This document shows, piece after piece, positions 34,165-47,103 of a stretch of 64,000 nt of DNA. Each line of letters begins with the position of its first letter. Positions within the stretch are counted from its first letter, which is position 1. This stretch comes from Cinnamomum chago (lineage: Eukaryota > Streptophyta > Magnoliopsida > Laurales > Lauraceae). The position numbers and the translations under genes are program-made. Under the pieces are notes generated by a model, which did not search any database, was not told the DNA's origin, and worked only from the letters and a program-made list of their open reading frames with translations. The stretch lies in contig CP142457.1 in the NCBI GenBank assembly GCA_038049695.1, positions 55,672,501 to 55,736,500 of the forward strand. Direction: 5' to 3'.

Positions 34165-35213
34165 CTCTTCTTCTTCTGCTGTTTTTCGTCCGTTTTAGGG
34201 CTTGAATCTATGATTTTCAGCCAATGTGCGAAGTTGCAGAATCAAGTCTTCGTCTTTTTCGTAGATCTTTGGTTCAAGATGCAGGAAACCGACGAAAGAA
34301 CCTCAGATCTCTCTCTCTCTCTCTCTCTGAACGTTACTTCAGAAGGAATCTACACAGTCGAGACGAACTTATGAGAATCTCTGCTTCGATCATGACGAAT
34401 GTATGTAGATTACAGAAGAAGTAAAATCCACAGCTTCTAGTTCGATTCCGCAGATCGAGAAACTGCTTCGATTCCTCACGCCAAAACACGGAAGAAAAAA
34501 AAAAAAAAAAAAAACGCTGCTTTCTTCCGTTTCGAAGGGAAAATCTTCAGATTTCTCCAAATGCGTGGAAATCGGTCGAAAAACCTCGGATCGTAGCAAT
34601 CTAGAGAAGAAAATCAGAGAAAATTTTCCGATTCGAGTCTCCGACCTCCTTCCAAGAGAAAATCCGCAGATCTCTCCGCTTCCGACCTCAAAAATACCGG
34701 GAATTCAGTAAGAAATCGGGTTTTCGTCGTAAGAGAAACGGAAAAAACAGGGCAGCGAAACAAGGAAATCGGAAAAGGGAAAAGGGAAAAGGGAAAAAAA
34801 AATTTGCTTCTTTCTTCTTGAATACGAAGAAGGAAAGAAAAGAGAAAGAAAACGAATGGCCAGCTAATTAAAGAGCGACAGGAGAAGAATATTATTATAT
34901 GATATGAAGAGAAAAAAAAAATCTATATCTTCTATATAAAGAAATGAAAAGAAGTGAATAGTCCACTCCACCACAGCTTCTGCTTCGGTTCAAAGGTGAA
35001 AAACAGGAAAAATCAAAACCATAGAAAACCTCAGCTTTCCTTTTTACTCACAGCAAAGTTCCCAAGTAAAAATCTCACCAAACACACTCGCTCCGCGCGC
35101 GTCTTCAAGAAGAATCAAGAGTGAAGAAGCTTCTACGAAGACCATAACCAAACTCAACCAGAAACAGGTGGTTGCAATTGGGTCAGCCAAATGCTTTTTT
35201 TGGTTTCTTTCTT

Positions 35214-35245
<32 letters not shown>

Positions 35246-35260
35246 TTCTTGTACTCCACA
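34165..35260 (-). promoter_or_regulatory. BAG gene leader and promoter region
   Basis: On the minus strand the leader is very GA-rich: a (GA)n run at 34309-34328 and long purine stretches to about 34860. A TATA-like TCTTTATATAGAAG on the minus strand at about 34928-34941 could set the start, giving a 5'UTR of about 740 bases. An (AT)n run occupies 35218-35245. Inference from composition. Confidence 0.4.
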
Positions 35261-35973
35261 TGATCTCCGTATTTTTACCCTGTAGATGCTTATTAAGGTT
35301 TTTAATTTTAACCTTGTTAGGTAGGGAACTAAAACTTGGAGGGTTGAAAAGGGTCTGCTGGAGGAGAATCTATTTTCGCAGCTTGGGCAAGTAAGGAATC
35401 TAGGATTTGTGAAGTGTGGTCAGTGGTGCGTGGTTATCAGTGAATTGCACTGGAACAGGTTGTATTTTTGTTATTTTTCGTTTTTTTATTGGAAGATCTT
35501 GTTCTAATTGTGGAAATAAGTGATTTGATGGTACTAAAAGTAGTAATGGATGATCATTGCTTTACCACTCACAATCTTGGTTGATCTTATGCGTGTGATA
35601 TAGATCATAGATCATAGATCATAGAAAGATGCAGGACCCTGGACCCCTATGTTCGGAAAATGCCATGTAAGGCTCCTAGACTCCTAGTGCAAATCCATGA
35701 TAGCTTTTCCTCTTAAATTAAAAACTAGAAATGTTCCAGTAGGAGCATCACGGGGCTCACTTTTTTCGTTCCACTTTTGATTATTGCATGCCCTTTCATA
35801 CTTTCATCCTATTTTTACCCAATTCCATCATGATTCATGAAGTAATCTTTCGGAATATTCCAACACTGTTTATACTTAAGCATATAAGTGAGCCCCACAA
35901 GCCAAATGACAATTTAGAACTGTTTCTGAGCACATGACAGTGAGGAGAAGAACCCAACAAGAGACTCGCTTGT
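35261..35973. other. Intergenic, no gene
   Basis: No supported feature apart from a triple GATCATAGATCATA-type repeat at about 35604-35625. Confidence 0.35.
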
Positions 35974-35981
35974 GCATGTAT

Positions 35982-36169
35982 TAGGGTTGTAAACAAGTCG
36001 GTTCCGGTCCGGATCTATGGTAGACCCAGAATCGGAACCGTTAACGGGAAGGTGGAACCGCACCCAGGCCCATTTACTTATCGGGGCCTAAAACAAAGAC
36101 TCAGACTCGATTTTTAACGAATTGAAATTTTCAGGTAATCAAAGAATCGATGACCCATTTACATCCCTA
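35982..36169. mobile_element. Short hAT-type MITE
   Basis: 188 bp with inverted ends TAGGGTTGTAAA and TAGGGATGTAAA (right end as complement) and a perfect 8-bp duplication GCATGTAT (35974-35981, 36170-36177), the hAT signature. The interior near the left end has GGTTCCGGTCCGG and GGAACCG motifs. No coding capacity. Confidence 0.88.
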
Positions 36170-36177
36170 GCATGTAT

Positions 36178-37460
36178 GAGTGTACAGATGTAAACACAGT
36201 TTGGGGAAAAATGAGGAATCAGCCTACAAACCATCTACGCAACCTCTAAATTTATAGGTATGAACAAATCATTTTCTTTAGATTAGGCAATGGTCTTGAC
36301 GGCAAATAGGGGAACATAGAAGATATTTTAGGGATTAGTTACACTAAATTAATCACCCATGATGTACCTAAAAAAGGAAAGAGATTTTTCTTTTAATCGC
36401 CCATGAGAGTTAGGAGTTTCCTTACCAAAATGCTAACAATACGTTACAAAATGTTATGATTGTCATCATGGTTAATTATTTCCTAACTGACTAAATATCC
36501 TACTGCTTTACCAAAAAGAAATCCATATTAATGATTTTTATGTTGTTTAAAGCACAAGCAATAGTTGAGAAACAAATATTAAAAAAATACTTATAACAGA
36601 TTTTAGTGATGTTCTAGGAGAAAAACTCAAGATCGGAAAAGGTAATGGCAACTACCAAAACCAAGTTTTCTTTTAGCTCTGGCTAAAATTGATTATTGAC
36701 ATTGCTGCATGAGTTATAATGGTACAATTGATTAGGGTGTTACTTTACAAGGAAAAACGTTGTTATATCATGAAAGTTTAAACAATGGTAAGAGGCTGCT
36801 TAGAAGAGCAGTAAAAGCATTAACCTTTTGGAGAACTCGCATTTAAAAGGCTATTATATTACTTCAATAGAAAGGTGTCTCGAAAAATATCCTTACTTTT
36901 CCCTCCAAAACTGTCTTTTTTCTTTCTTTTTTTTTTTTTTTGAGTGGTCAATTTGAGTGTCTCATCTGGTGGGGGAGAACAGAAAATTGTTGTCCCTCAC
37001 AAAGCACCTTATGTAATGTTCAAAATAAAAGGTCAGGAGGTTGTCATTTCATCAAAACCCTAATCAACTATGTTTTTTCATTATTAGATGGTGATGAAAA
37101 AAAAAAAAAAAAAACCTCGCACTGCTAATCTACCTAATGCAATCCTCTTTTAAGAGGATTGAGATCAATAGTTCAAAAATGACAAATTTAAAAATAAATA
37201 AAAAAAGTCACAAGGTATATGAGTCAAATGTGTCGCGTGATCAAGGGGCATAAAAATCTTCTTTGATCAAGGGTCATCAAAATCCTCTCTTTCTATGTGT
37301 AGAGCGTGTAGGGTAAGTCCAGTTCTGCCACTGGGGTAGGGGCCATTGCCATTGCCATGGAGCTACCACATACCTCTACGACAGGAAATTATAAATAAAT
37401 ATAAAATTTTTTTGTTGAAATGCCTATAAATCCATAGGGGTACAGTTGAGACTCAAGGTC
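36178..37460. other. Intergenic, no gene
   Basis: AT-rich with T- and A-runs at 36926-36940 and 37096-37114. A degenerate version of the following tandem repeat (GTTCTGCCACTGGGGTAGGG) is visible at about 37321-37375. Confidence 0.4.
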
Positions 37461-37840
37461 TTCATTTGTAACCCCAATTAACTAGGGTTCCCCCCAAAGG
37501 GGTGGGATCCAAGTCTGCCCTAGGGTCAGGCCCTATTGCCACTAGGCTAGCCACCTACCATTAGTTCAGGACAAAAAAATCAAACCATTAAGCCCTATTT
37601 GATCATTGAGTAAACTTCACGATCGATCTTCATTTGTAACTCCAATTAACTGATATTCTTTAGCATGGGGTGGGATCCAAGTCTGCCCTAGGGCCTGGCC
37701 AGGCCCTATTGCCACTAGGCTAGCCACCTACCTTTAGTTCAGGACAAAAAGATCAAACCACTAAGCCTTATTTGATCATTGAGTAAACTTCACGATCTTC
37801 ATTTGTAACTCCAATTAATTGATATTCTTTAACATGGCAA
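37461..37840 (+). repeat. About 168-bp tandem repeat, 2.3 copies
   Basis: Units start TTCATTTGTAACTCCAATTA at 37461, 37629 and 37798 (last partial). Each full unit contains GGATCCAAGTCTGCCCTAGG and GCCACTAGGCTAGCCACCTA. The copies are over 90% alike by eye. No coding content. Confidence 0.88.
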
Positions 37841-38577
37841 AGAATTATAGGATCTTATGCATCCGTTGAGCCACCATTTAATCCAAAACAAATTAGTGAT
37901 GCACAACTCAATATTTTATACGGACATCGAACCTGCAAACATGTTTTTAGAGCAATCGCAGATGGTGACATTGTTGTACACCTTTGTCCAACAAAAATGA
38001 AATTACTAATCATAGACTATAGCTCACTTAGGAAGGGACGTCAAGCTCCTGTATCAAAGCTAGATAAAAAATCTTCTTACCAAAAACAAGAAGCTAAACT
38101 ATAAACAAAATAAAACAGTTTCAATCAAATCTTTTCATTGTTTCGAGAGAGCACATGAATTTACACAAAAGGAAAACAACAATTAGAGCTCCAAATCTTC
38201 TATTAAGGACACTGGGAGTACCCTACCGGAGAAGAAGAAGAGTAGCCTCATGCATGGTGGAATACACCTCATTACTTATTGCACCAATCCCAAGGAACTT
38301 GGCCAATGACCATACAAACATATTTACCAATAGTTATAATATTTCTCTGCCCTAGGTTTAGAGTACTTCCTTCCACATATTTATTGCTTGATAATAATAA
38401 TAATAATAATATAAAAAAAAACAGAAAAGAATGATCTCTCAAGCTTGCACCAATTGTAGGAACTTAGGCCCTATGAAGGGATGGTTAAAGTAGAGCTGAT
38501 AAAGTTAACTTAGATGTGATAAAGCTTCAATGATAATTAAGATGATGGAGATGATATGAAATTCAAATGCTTGTAAG

Positions 38578-38608
<31 letters not shown>

Positions 38609-40944
38609 TTTGAGAAGTGGGCTCCACTGGAGGGGAAAAATTGAAAAGTATTTATGCCGGCTCTATTGATATCTCAAAGTTTTTGTAGGAACGGTTAGAT
38701 AAAGAAACTTAATAATAATTTATAATTTAGAAATTACAATTGATATGAAAAAAAAAAAAAAGAAACATTGTTCCTTTTACTTTCGATTTTGAAGTTGCCT
38801 TTATCATGAATAGTAAAGATCCTTATTTTGTCCCTTTTATGCCAACTCCAAAATTCATTTTTTTTAATAAACCAATTTGGTTAATTATCTACTCTACACT
38901 GGGGTAGTCCCTCCACCACCACACGAATTGTCGATGAGCTGAATTTAACTCCCATGAGAGTAAACTTAGTTTATTCCTAATAGAAGATTTGATTTACAGC
39001 AATAATCACTCATTAATTAGCGGGACTTGTTATATTTAAAGTGAGAATGTCAATCTAGAAATTGGGTCTTAAGGTGATTGATCTAGAGTGACTTGAATTT
39101 AGACCCTTAAGGTTGCAATAGTGTGCAACCATGGCCTCTTGTATTACTATCCCATCTATCAAAGATCATTTCAATACAAATAAGTTTATTTAATGCCACT
39201 TTATATTTAAAAAGAAATGAAATGAAATGAAAATTTTTTTTTAATAGGAATCATTTTGAAAAGATTTAATGAAATATCAATGTGAATGTGATCCACCATT
39301 ATTTTAAGTGGTACACATGATGTGTTGATAAAAGGAAGGGTTTATGCATTATGTAATTGCTAGGATTCATTCATATTCAATGTTGTCAGTTGTCCAGTCT
39401 CTACTTTGATCGTGGGCCTTTCCTTGAATTTTATTTCAAACATCAATTTTAACAATGTTTTAGGTTTTTCATCAAATAAGGAATAATGTTTGATAAAAAG
39501 ATTTTTTTTTTATAAATGCCTAATCTACATTCTCCTCTTTTATTTATTGAATATGGTATCCATCACTCGAAAAATGGCCACTAGCTCATTATTAAACCTT
39601 TTTGGTTGCTACTTAAAACTTATTATTAAGTCAAAGTGAAGAGAAAAAAAAAGTCCCTTTTGCTTTACCTCTTTAATCTGGTCCTTCTGTCTTCCCATTT
39701 AGTGGGTGCATATATTCCAAACCCTATGCATGTGCCATATATCTGTGATTCCAAATCCTATGCAATGGCTCAAATGCCCTATGAAACATTGATCCCCACC
39801 GAGTGCCACTTTCCAATTAACAACCTTTATCCTAGAAAGTGATTGGGAATCCCCCTTTTATTTTTTATTTTTTGGGCTGTAGTGATTGTGCGTTGAAACA
39901 GTTCATAGATGATGACAATTAGAGACCATGAGGCTAACTCTCAATTTCATGACCCAAAAGCTCAATGAGATATAAAAGTATATTCTCTCATGTGATTGAT
40001 GCTAAAGTAGTGTGGACTACTGTACCGAGGATAGATTTGAAGAAGTCATGTTAAGTTATTTGGGCATTTTTCTTAGGATAAATTAAGATGATTAGAGTAT
40101 TCATTAAACCGATCTCAAGATTGTTGGAACAAGACTTTGATGATAATGCTAATTGATGGTAAAGTGCGTACAAATTATGACAGATATTAACTAAAATGGG
40201 GCAAACATGTACAAAAAGTTGGATTGATCACAACCGAGCCCCGTTAATGACAGGAGATTTGTCTAGAAGATATCCTGATCTTAAGAAAATGCTCAAATCA
40301 TGTGGGCCCACCTGGATGCACAACAACTAAAAGGTGGCAAAGTAATGAAAATGATTGGGAATTTGGAAGTGAATAACAACACACAAGAAAATCAAACTAA
40401 TCACATGATCATAATGATGCACAGATACGGTAAGGATACGCTATAGACACAGCAGGGACACGGATTTTACACATAAAAAAATAAAATATCAAATACGATA
40501 CGACACGATACGTTGCCCATTTTGAAATATCCGTGCATGATAGGATCATATCGCCTGATTTCAGTTCCTTAAGTTTTATGACCAGGCATGAAATAAAAAT
40601 GAATTGTTGAAAGGAGAAGCCTCTATATGAAAACTAAACAAAGTTAAAAAAAGTGGGTGATCATGTAGAGAATTAATCCTACTTTATAATTAATTATATA
40701 TTGTGTTATAAAGAAGACAATCTTCTAACCATGTGGACAGTGGAATGGAGGACATGCGCTGTAAAGGTTGCACTCCATTTGAAACATCATAAAATCAGTC
40801 TTACCAAAATTTGTTCAAGTCTTTAGGATCACAAGAGAATAAAAATGAACACTAAATATAAAACCACAAATTGTTTAAAATACTTACCTTCAGTTGTGGT
40901 AAAAAATATTTAACGAGACAAATATAATATATATATATATATAA
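37841..40944. other. Intergenic; simple repeats and GATACG patch
   Basis: No gene supported. (TAA)n at about 38390-38411, (AT)n at 38579-38604, A-runs at 38748-38762. At 40420-40545 GATACG/CGTATC-type motifs cluster (AATACGATACGACACGATAC), resembling the ends of a motif-array transposon, but ends and target duplication were not found. Confidence 0.4.
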
Positions 40945-40947
40945 TTA

Positions 40948-41893
40948 GGGGGTGTTTGGAAATGAGATATTTTAAGATATTTTGTTATATTATCTACTAG
41001 CATAGAATTTAATCTATTCACCTAAAAATGAGGTGTTTGAATTATTTAGAAAGTATCTTACAATATCTCACTTTATTCCAAAAACATTCATATTACATTA
41101 TTCAAAGATATGATGTATAAAATAATCTTTAAAAAATCTTTTCTAACTAAAAATGGAGAGTTTGAATAAAAACCAACCATTAAATATAATGACTCACTAT
41201 AAGCTTTTACATTTATGAGTCTCATTATTAAATTGGCCCCACAATACTTATAAATTTAATATAGAGTCCTATAGTCATATCACAACTACATAGCTCTTGT
41301 TAATTATCATTATTAGGTGGGTCCTACAAATGTCATGCTTGTGGCTTTCATTGTGACTACCAACATTAGGTGGGCCCCATACTACCAAAATTACCGGGTC
41401 CCATGATTATTAAGATTGAATTATGTGATTGTAATTATCAGTTTGTCATCATTAAATGAGTCTCACTATTTGATAGCCCTCCTACTATTAATATGACTAC
41501 CAACATCAAATGGGTTCTACAACGATTTCTTATAAAAAAGATAGATATGGTCATTTGTGATAATCACTATTAGATGTATTCTAGTATAGTTACCAACGTT
41601 TGGTGAACCCACCTTAATTAAACAACATTGCTTGGATCTCTTTATTTAAATTTAATCTTATATATATTTACAATAGATGAGTCCTATCATGATTATTAAC
41701 ACCTGTGATTACTAATTAGTAGGTCATGTGTTGGGTTGTCAAACACTTCAACGGTATATTAAAATCTGTGAAGATTACTAAACATCATAAGTGACACAAT
41801 ATAATAATATGACACTATGTTATTCTATAATAATAAAATTTTATAATATTTAAATTTGTTGATATTATATTATATATTTATCCAAACACTCTC
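40948..41893. mobile_element. Harbinger-type non-autonomous element with internal minisatellite
   Basis: 946 bp bounded by inverted GGGGGTGTTTGGA and GAGAGTGTTTGGA (right as complement), flanked by TTA on both sides (40945-40947, 41894-41896). The centre at about 41200-41700 is a degenerate array built on GACTACCAACATTAGGTGGG and GGTGGGTCCTACAA motifs. No transposase frame. Confidence 0.75.
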
Positions 41894-41980
41894 TTAGCTA
41901 TTTGCTTTTCCTATATAAATGTCAATCTCCTTTGAGATCTCACTGTTCCAGGGGGACCTAAGTTTGGCCTGCCTCCGCGT

Positions 41981-42480
41981 TAGGGGTGTAACGGTTCGGT
42001 TAACCGGTCTTTTTGGGGAAACCGTTAACCGAACCGTAACCGCGGTTTTCCGTCTTTAAAAACCGTAACTGTAACCGTATATACAAAAACCGTGGAAAAC
42101 CGAACAGCGGTTAACCGTATTATACGGTTCGGTTACGGTTAATAACCGTGGAAAAATATACACAGTAATACAGTATAATTACAGTATTATACGGTTACGA
42201 TTACGGTTCGGTTCCGGTTAATAACCGGAGATGACGATGTGGGAAGCTAGGGTTTGGTTTTAGGTAAGGAAAATTTCATTTACCCCTCATGTATATTATT
42301 TTATTTGTTATTGGTGCGGTTAACCGCATATGGTTAACCGAACCGTATTTTACGGTTCGGTTCGGTTAATAGCCGTGAATATTGTGGAAAACCGTAACCG
42401 AACCGAACCGTGAAAATACGGTTAATAACCGCGGTTCGGTTCGGTTCGGTGCGGTTTGACGGTTTTTTCTTACACCCCTA
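41981..42480. mobile_element. hAT-type MITE packed with CGGTT/AACCG motifs
   Basis: Exactly 500 bp with perfect 11-bp inverted ends TAGGGGTGTAA and a perfect 8-bp duplication CTCCGCGT (41973-41980, 42481-42488). The interior is dominated by GGTTAACCG, CGGTTCGGTT and AACCGAACCG in both orientations, so one strand can fold extensively. These may be reiterated transposase-binding sites. The intact target duplication implies a recent insertion. Confidence 0.93.
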
Positions 42481-42488
42481 CTCCGCGT

Positions 42489-44060
42489 AGTCAAGTTTTT
42501 ACCTTGGCAAGTGGCTCCCTACTCCTGAGGTCTTATCAGATGGAATCAAGTTGCCCAAGTAGCAAGAAACTTCATCATGCAAGCAATTTTCAAGAAGATG
42601 GTTGTAAGTTGTAACATCCAATTAAAATATTTACCACTACAAGGGTGAAAATGAAAGATAAGTAAAAAACAGACCAGCAGCTGACGTCATCTGTAAGACT
42701 CTGGCACGGATAAATAGTCAAAACGACAGAAACCCACAGCCATTCCACGCCACCGACACCCCCACGGCTCGTCTGACACTCGTCAGCCCTTTCCAACACG
42801 TGGCAAGATCATTGCCGTACATCCCTCTTCTCGCACTTGCCAAATCATAGCACTCATAATCTCGAAAGAGACGGTGTAACGCACTCATACTTTAATTTAA
42901 TTAATTGAATGCATTGATTATTATTAGAGACAATGCATCCCTCCCCTTAGATCATATGTTTGATTAAGAAAATGAAGTTATTAGTTAAGATAGGTCAAGA
43001 TAATATGTTGGAAGGTGGTGAGTCTCACTGAATCATTTTAACTGTCAACTTTTTTTGAGATTTAATCCTACAATGAGTGAAGGTTCAATCATTCTAAAAT
43101 CGAACATCATCTGTAATTATGGGATTAACATAGCATCAAAGAGGAAGCATTATTGAAAGGTGGGTCTAATTAGGTTCCATAGGGCTGAACTTTTTTTTTT
43201 TATTTTAATTAGGTGGGTCCGTTGGCTAACTTTTTCTTTTTGTTAGAGAGAAAGTTTTGTAGATTATACTGATGGAGGATGGAGAGATGGTTTGCCCTAA
43301 AATTGCTAATTTAATGTCTTTGTCTGTCACATGAGTAACAGTTGCATGTCCGTCGGCCATCAGCGTCTTGATGAAACATTACACCATGCGTTGGGAAATT
43401 CTCAATCATCTAGTAAAGTTTGTATGTGGAAGATTTGTTGGAAAGATAATTTATTCAAAGTTTGGACTCGGCCTACACTGAAAAGAGTGTGTACGCCAGT
43501 GATTTAGTCGGCCACGCTAAAATCAGTCAATGGAAATATTGAAAAGTTGGCATGGTTTCCATGCGGAATTTTAAATTTAATCATTTGATTCAAGAAGATT
43601 AGCTTTTACAATCGGTATGGATTGAAAATCATGCATTGATGTTGGACTCTACGTCGTAAAAAAATATACTATAAGATATGTTTGAGCACAATTCAGATTA
43701 AAAAATCTGAAAGATGAGTTGAATTTTTGTCAAAAAATGGAAAATGTAAGGAAAAAAGAAAAAAAAATCAAATGCATACACATTTTGATACAGTGCAACT
43801 AATTTTTTGAGAAGTTCAAGATAAAGATGTTCACAGATTCGAGTAACTAGGCGGGTGGGTTTTGTAGTTTTTTGGTAAATAGTATTTATTTTGTGAAAAG
43901 ACAACATTTGCCCCATATTTTGTAACTTATCTTGATTTTATTTGTTGTATGAATGCTAACTGCTAAGTAAATGCATTTTACTTTTCAAAACCCTTTGGTT
44001 TTATTATTTTTTGAATAGAAATAGATGCAACTTTTTTTTTTTTTTTACCCCAGCCTCATG
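42489..44060. other. Intergenic; bZIP-like sites, no gene
   Basis: At 42683-42690 TGACGTCA and at about 42799 ACACGTGGC are strong plant bZIP-type motifs within a GC-richer 200-base block, which might be a promoter remnant; no gene follows on either strand. The remainder is AT-rich with nothing recognised. Confidence 0.3.
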
Positions 44061-44077
44061 GTCTGGGGCTCTAGAGA

Positions 44078-44240
44078 GCCCACACAAGTAAGAAGATGAG
44101 TTACACATTAGGGGAAGGAAAGCTTACATAAGTGAGAAGAGGAAGCCTACAAATGGGGAAGGATAGCTGAATAGAAGCCCATAAAGTAGGAAGGATAGCT
44201 CACACAATAGGGAAGAGAAGCCCACAAAGTGTGAATAATG
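44078..44240 (+). repeat. Degenerate 22-bp minisatellite
   Basis: About seven units of 21-22 bp with the pattern GCCCACAAAGTAGGAAGGATA. Units begin at 44078, 44100, 44122 and 44144, then, after a 10-base interruption, continue to about 44240. Unit variation suggests an old array. A T-run (44032-44046) lies just upstream. Confidence 0.75.
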
Positions 44241-45970
44241 ACATACTTAGGGATCAATCTCTATTCAACAGCAATGCTCGAGGGTAACATGCGGGGTTTC
44301 GTAACCTCTTGTTATCAATAAATGCATATTTTAGAATGTGTTGTGAATTTTAGAATGTGTTGTGATTCGATTGACTGCTGATGAGCAACATTTATATGGG
44401 TACCGCCAGCATTCAAAATTTGATGGTTTTAACCGGGACTTGGACTTTAAATTGGTAAAAATATTGTCAAGGGACCATCAAAAGTATATGGTTTTGGGAT
44501 AAGTCTCCCATGTCAGGCTTGGGGTGTGCTTCCGAAACCATATGAAAATTCTGAATCCCTATATGAAATCCTTATAAAAACTTTGGATTTTGCTCCAAAA
44601 CCCATATAAGAATTTTGGGTCTGCTCCAAAACACATCTGCTGCTGAAATTATTTAGATGGGTGTCACATAGGCATGACAAACGTAGTTTGAATGAGTTCA
44701 CTCTGGGGCACCAAAAAACTAGATATGCACTTGCAATGACCACCTAAGAGTTGATGCGCTCCACCAACTGTCTCGTGAAACTTTTAAACTTTAGAGTCCT
44801 TTAAATTACTGATTATAATTACTAGTATGCATAAATAATTTATATTTGCTTTTCAATTTCCACCCCATCATTTAGAGGTATGGCCTAGGGGAATAGTTAT
44901 TAATTTCGTACCATTTCAGCTGAAATGGTCAAAAAATTTCGATTTGAATTTTAACCCATTTAAGCCGAAATGATATTATGCATAATTAGTTATTATTTTT
45001 ATTTTTTAGTTTTTATGCATATTATTCTCTATATTTTTTTTATATTTTTTCAAAATGTAATTTCACAAAAGTTTTACTAGAATGGATTAAATCCATATTC
45101 TTTATTTTATTTATTATGTTTTGTATTTTGTTACAAATATATGTTAATTTTATATTTTCCTAAAATGTAATTCCAAAAATTTCATCAAGATTTCAAATCC
45201 GCTTAAACTTTACATTTTGAAGACCAAATGGAAATGGGTTCGGAAACAATATTCACAACTATGCCTAGGGGTCCCACAGTCCTTTGTATTTGTGATTTAG
45301 GCCCACAGTCCATTGGGGGTTGTGATTATCACATCATGCCTCCGGACCCCAGTGTACCCGTAACCCGCCCAAAGGTTTAGGCCACCTTTCTCTAGGACCC
45401 AGGTATGTTCCAATGCAAGGTTTGCATATCTTAAAGATGGCAGTTGGCGTACCATCATTCTACTCAGATAGTTAGATGTCCTATGCAAAACATGCCATAC
45501 ATTAGTACAGTGGATGACCCTACACATAAATCAATTTCCATCTTTCACCCACACCAATAATTGTGTGACCCTCATTGTAAGGCCCACTTGGGACTACCAC
45601 CCATGGGTGTAAGGGAGTGGCCATGTAAAAAGGTGCTTGTCAGTGAAATTGGATCTCTCAAAAATTATATAAACAAAGGCAATAGCCTTTTCCCAAGAGT
45701 ACGACACGCGGTGCATCTTCAAAAATTTTTATTTTTCAAAGGCGCCATGTGGGCATCCAAAAAATAATAATAATAATAACACGTGGCATCACAAATAAAA
45801 GTCCTAAATCTTTTCCAACTCCCCTAAAATTCCTTCCATTTAATTTTAAATTTTCTAACATCGCCTCTAATTCTACTATCTCCTAACGTCACCTCTCTCT
45901 ACTTTATTGTTTTTTTATTAATCTGTGATGCCTACTGTCAAAGCCAAAAAAAATTATTTTTTTTCAAAGT
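44241..45970. other. Intergenic; diffuse repeat relics, no gene
   Basis: Repeated CCATATGAAAATTCTGAATC-like strings occur at 44535-44630. At 44910-45260 GAAATGG/CCATTTC motifs recall the patch at 49860-50250. No coding region supported. Confidence 0.35.
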
Positions 45971-45974
45971 TTGA

Positions 45975-46620
45975 ATAATATATGAGTCCCATTTTGAAAG
46001 CTAAATTTTCTTTCTTTCTAAACAAACAATTAATGGGGTCACTTTCATAAGTTGTAATTACTACATTTTTCTCCTTATTGTCGTTTCAATATCGATATGA
46101 TTAATATATGGGGTCCATTATGGAAGCTAATGGACTTCAAAATTCACATTTAATATTGACACCCAATTCATGCCTAAGCACAAATATAATCAAATCAATC
46201 TTTTCAAATATCTACTATTTACTTGATATTCATCTAAAATCTCACGAGTTTGCATATTTATAAAAAAAATTATGTTATCATAATTATATTGACTAAATTA
46301 ACTAAATAAATCTAAAGGCCCTAGCGCGAAAGTCAAATTTTCTCTTTCCAAACTCACAATTAAAGGGAGCCACTTTCATAGTCTATATTTACTACTTTGA
46401 GCCACTTTCATAGTCTATATTTACTACTTTTTTTCTCCTTATTCTCCTTTCAATATTCGGTGTGAGTAATATGTGGAGCCCATCATGGAAGCCGATTGGT
46501 TTCAAAATTCACATTTAGTTTTGAAAGTGATAATTAATTTATGCTTAAGCACAAATAAAATAAAATCAATATCCTAGAATATTTGCTATTTACTTATTAT
46601 TTCCTTAAAATCTTTCAACT
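45975..46620 (+). repeat. Diverged tandem duplication (about 350-bp unit)
   Basis: Copy 1 (about 45975-46250) and copy 2 (about 46325-46620) share blocks such as TCAAAATTCACATTTA, TAAGCACAAATA and TATTTACTTGATATTC/TTTACTTATTATTTCC. Copy 2 contains an internal perfect 32-bp doubling starting GAGCCACTTTCATAGTC (46367-46398, 46399-46430). Confidence 0.75.
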
Positions 46621-46794
46621 TTTTAAAATTTCAGAATATTTCAGGTCATTTTAAATACTTATAAAAAATTTAATCAATTAAAACTTTAATTATTTTTTAC
46701 CAGCACTAGTATAATATAACAACAAGATGCTTTATGGCATGTCCAAATGTCCCTTTTGCATAAAATGATGGAGAGTCACCGAAGAAGTACACGA

Positions 46795-47065
46795 GCCAGT
46801 TTGACAATAGTACTAATAGAGTCAAGTGAAGTAAAGTTGATTTTGAAGAAAGAATAATATATAAGTGCGTTATTATGATATTTTATTTTTAGTTGCTTGT
46901 TATAATTTTTTTTTTAACATTTTGTATGGAAAAGTGGAGGTTTTTTTTTTTTTGAAAAAGATGTATGGAGTTTTAAATTAAAGTGATTTTGATGTAACAT
47001 CTTATCTGGAAAAATGGAAGCTTTACTTGACTTTTACTACGTTAGTAAAGTGGCAAACTAGGGCC
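46795..47065. mobile_element. Tourist-like MITE
   Basis: Imperfect inverted ends of about 45 bp: left GCCAGTTTGACAATAGTACT, right complement GGCCCTAGTTTGCCACTTTA. The inner string AGTCAAGTGAAGTAAAG is shared with the partial element at 28646. Target duplication not resolved. Confidence 0.55.
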
Positions 47066-47103
47066 TCAATTCCACCAAGTCCAACCTAGCTCAAAAGTAG
47101 TTC

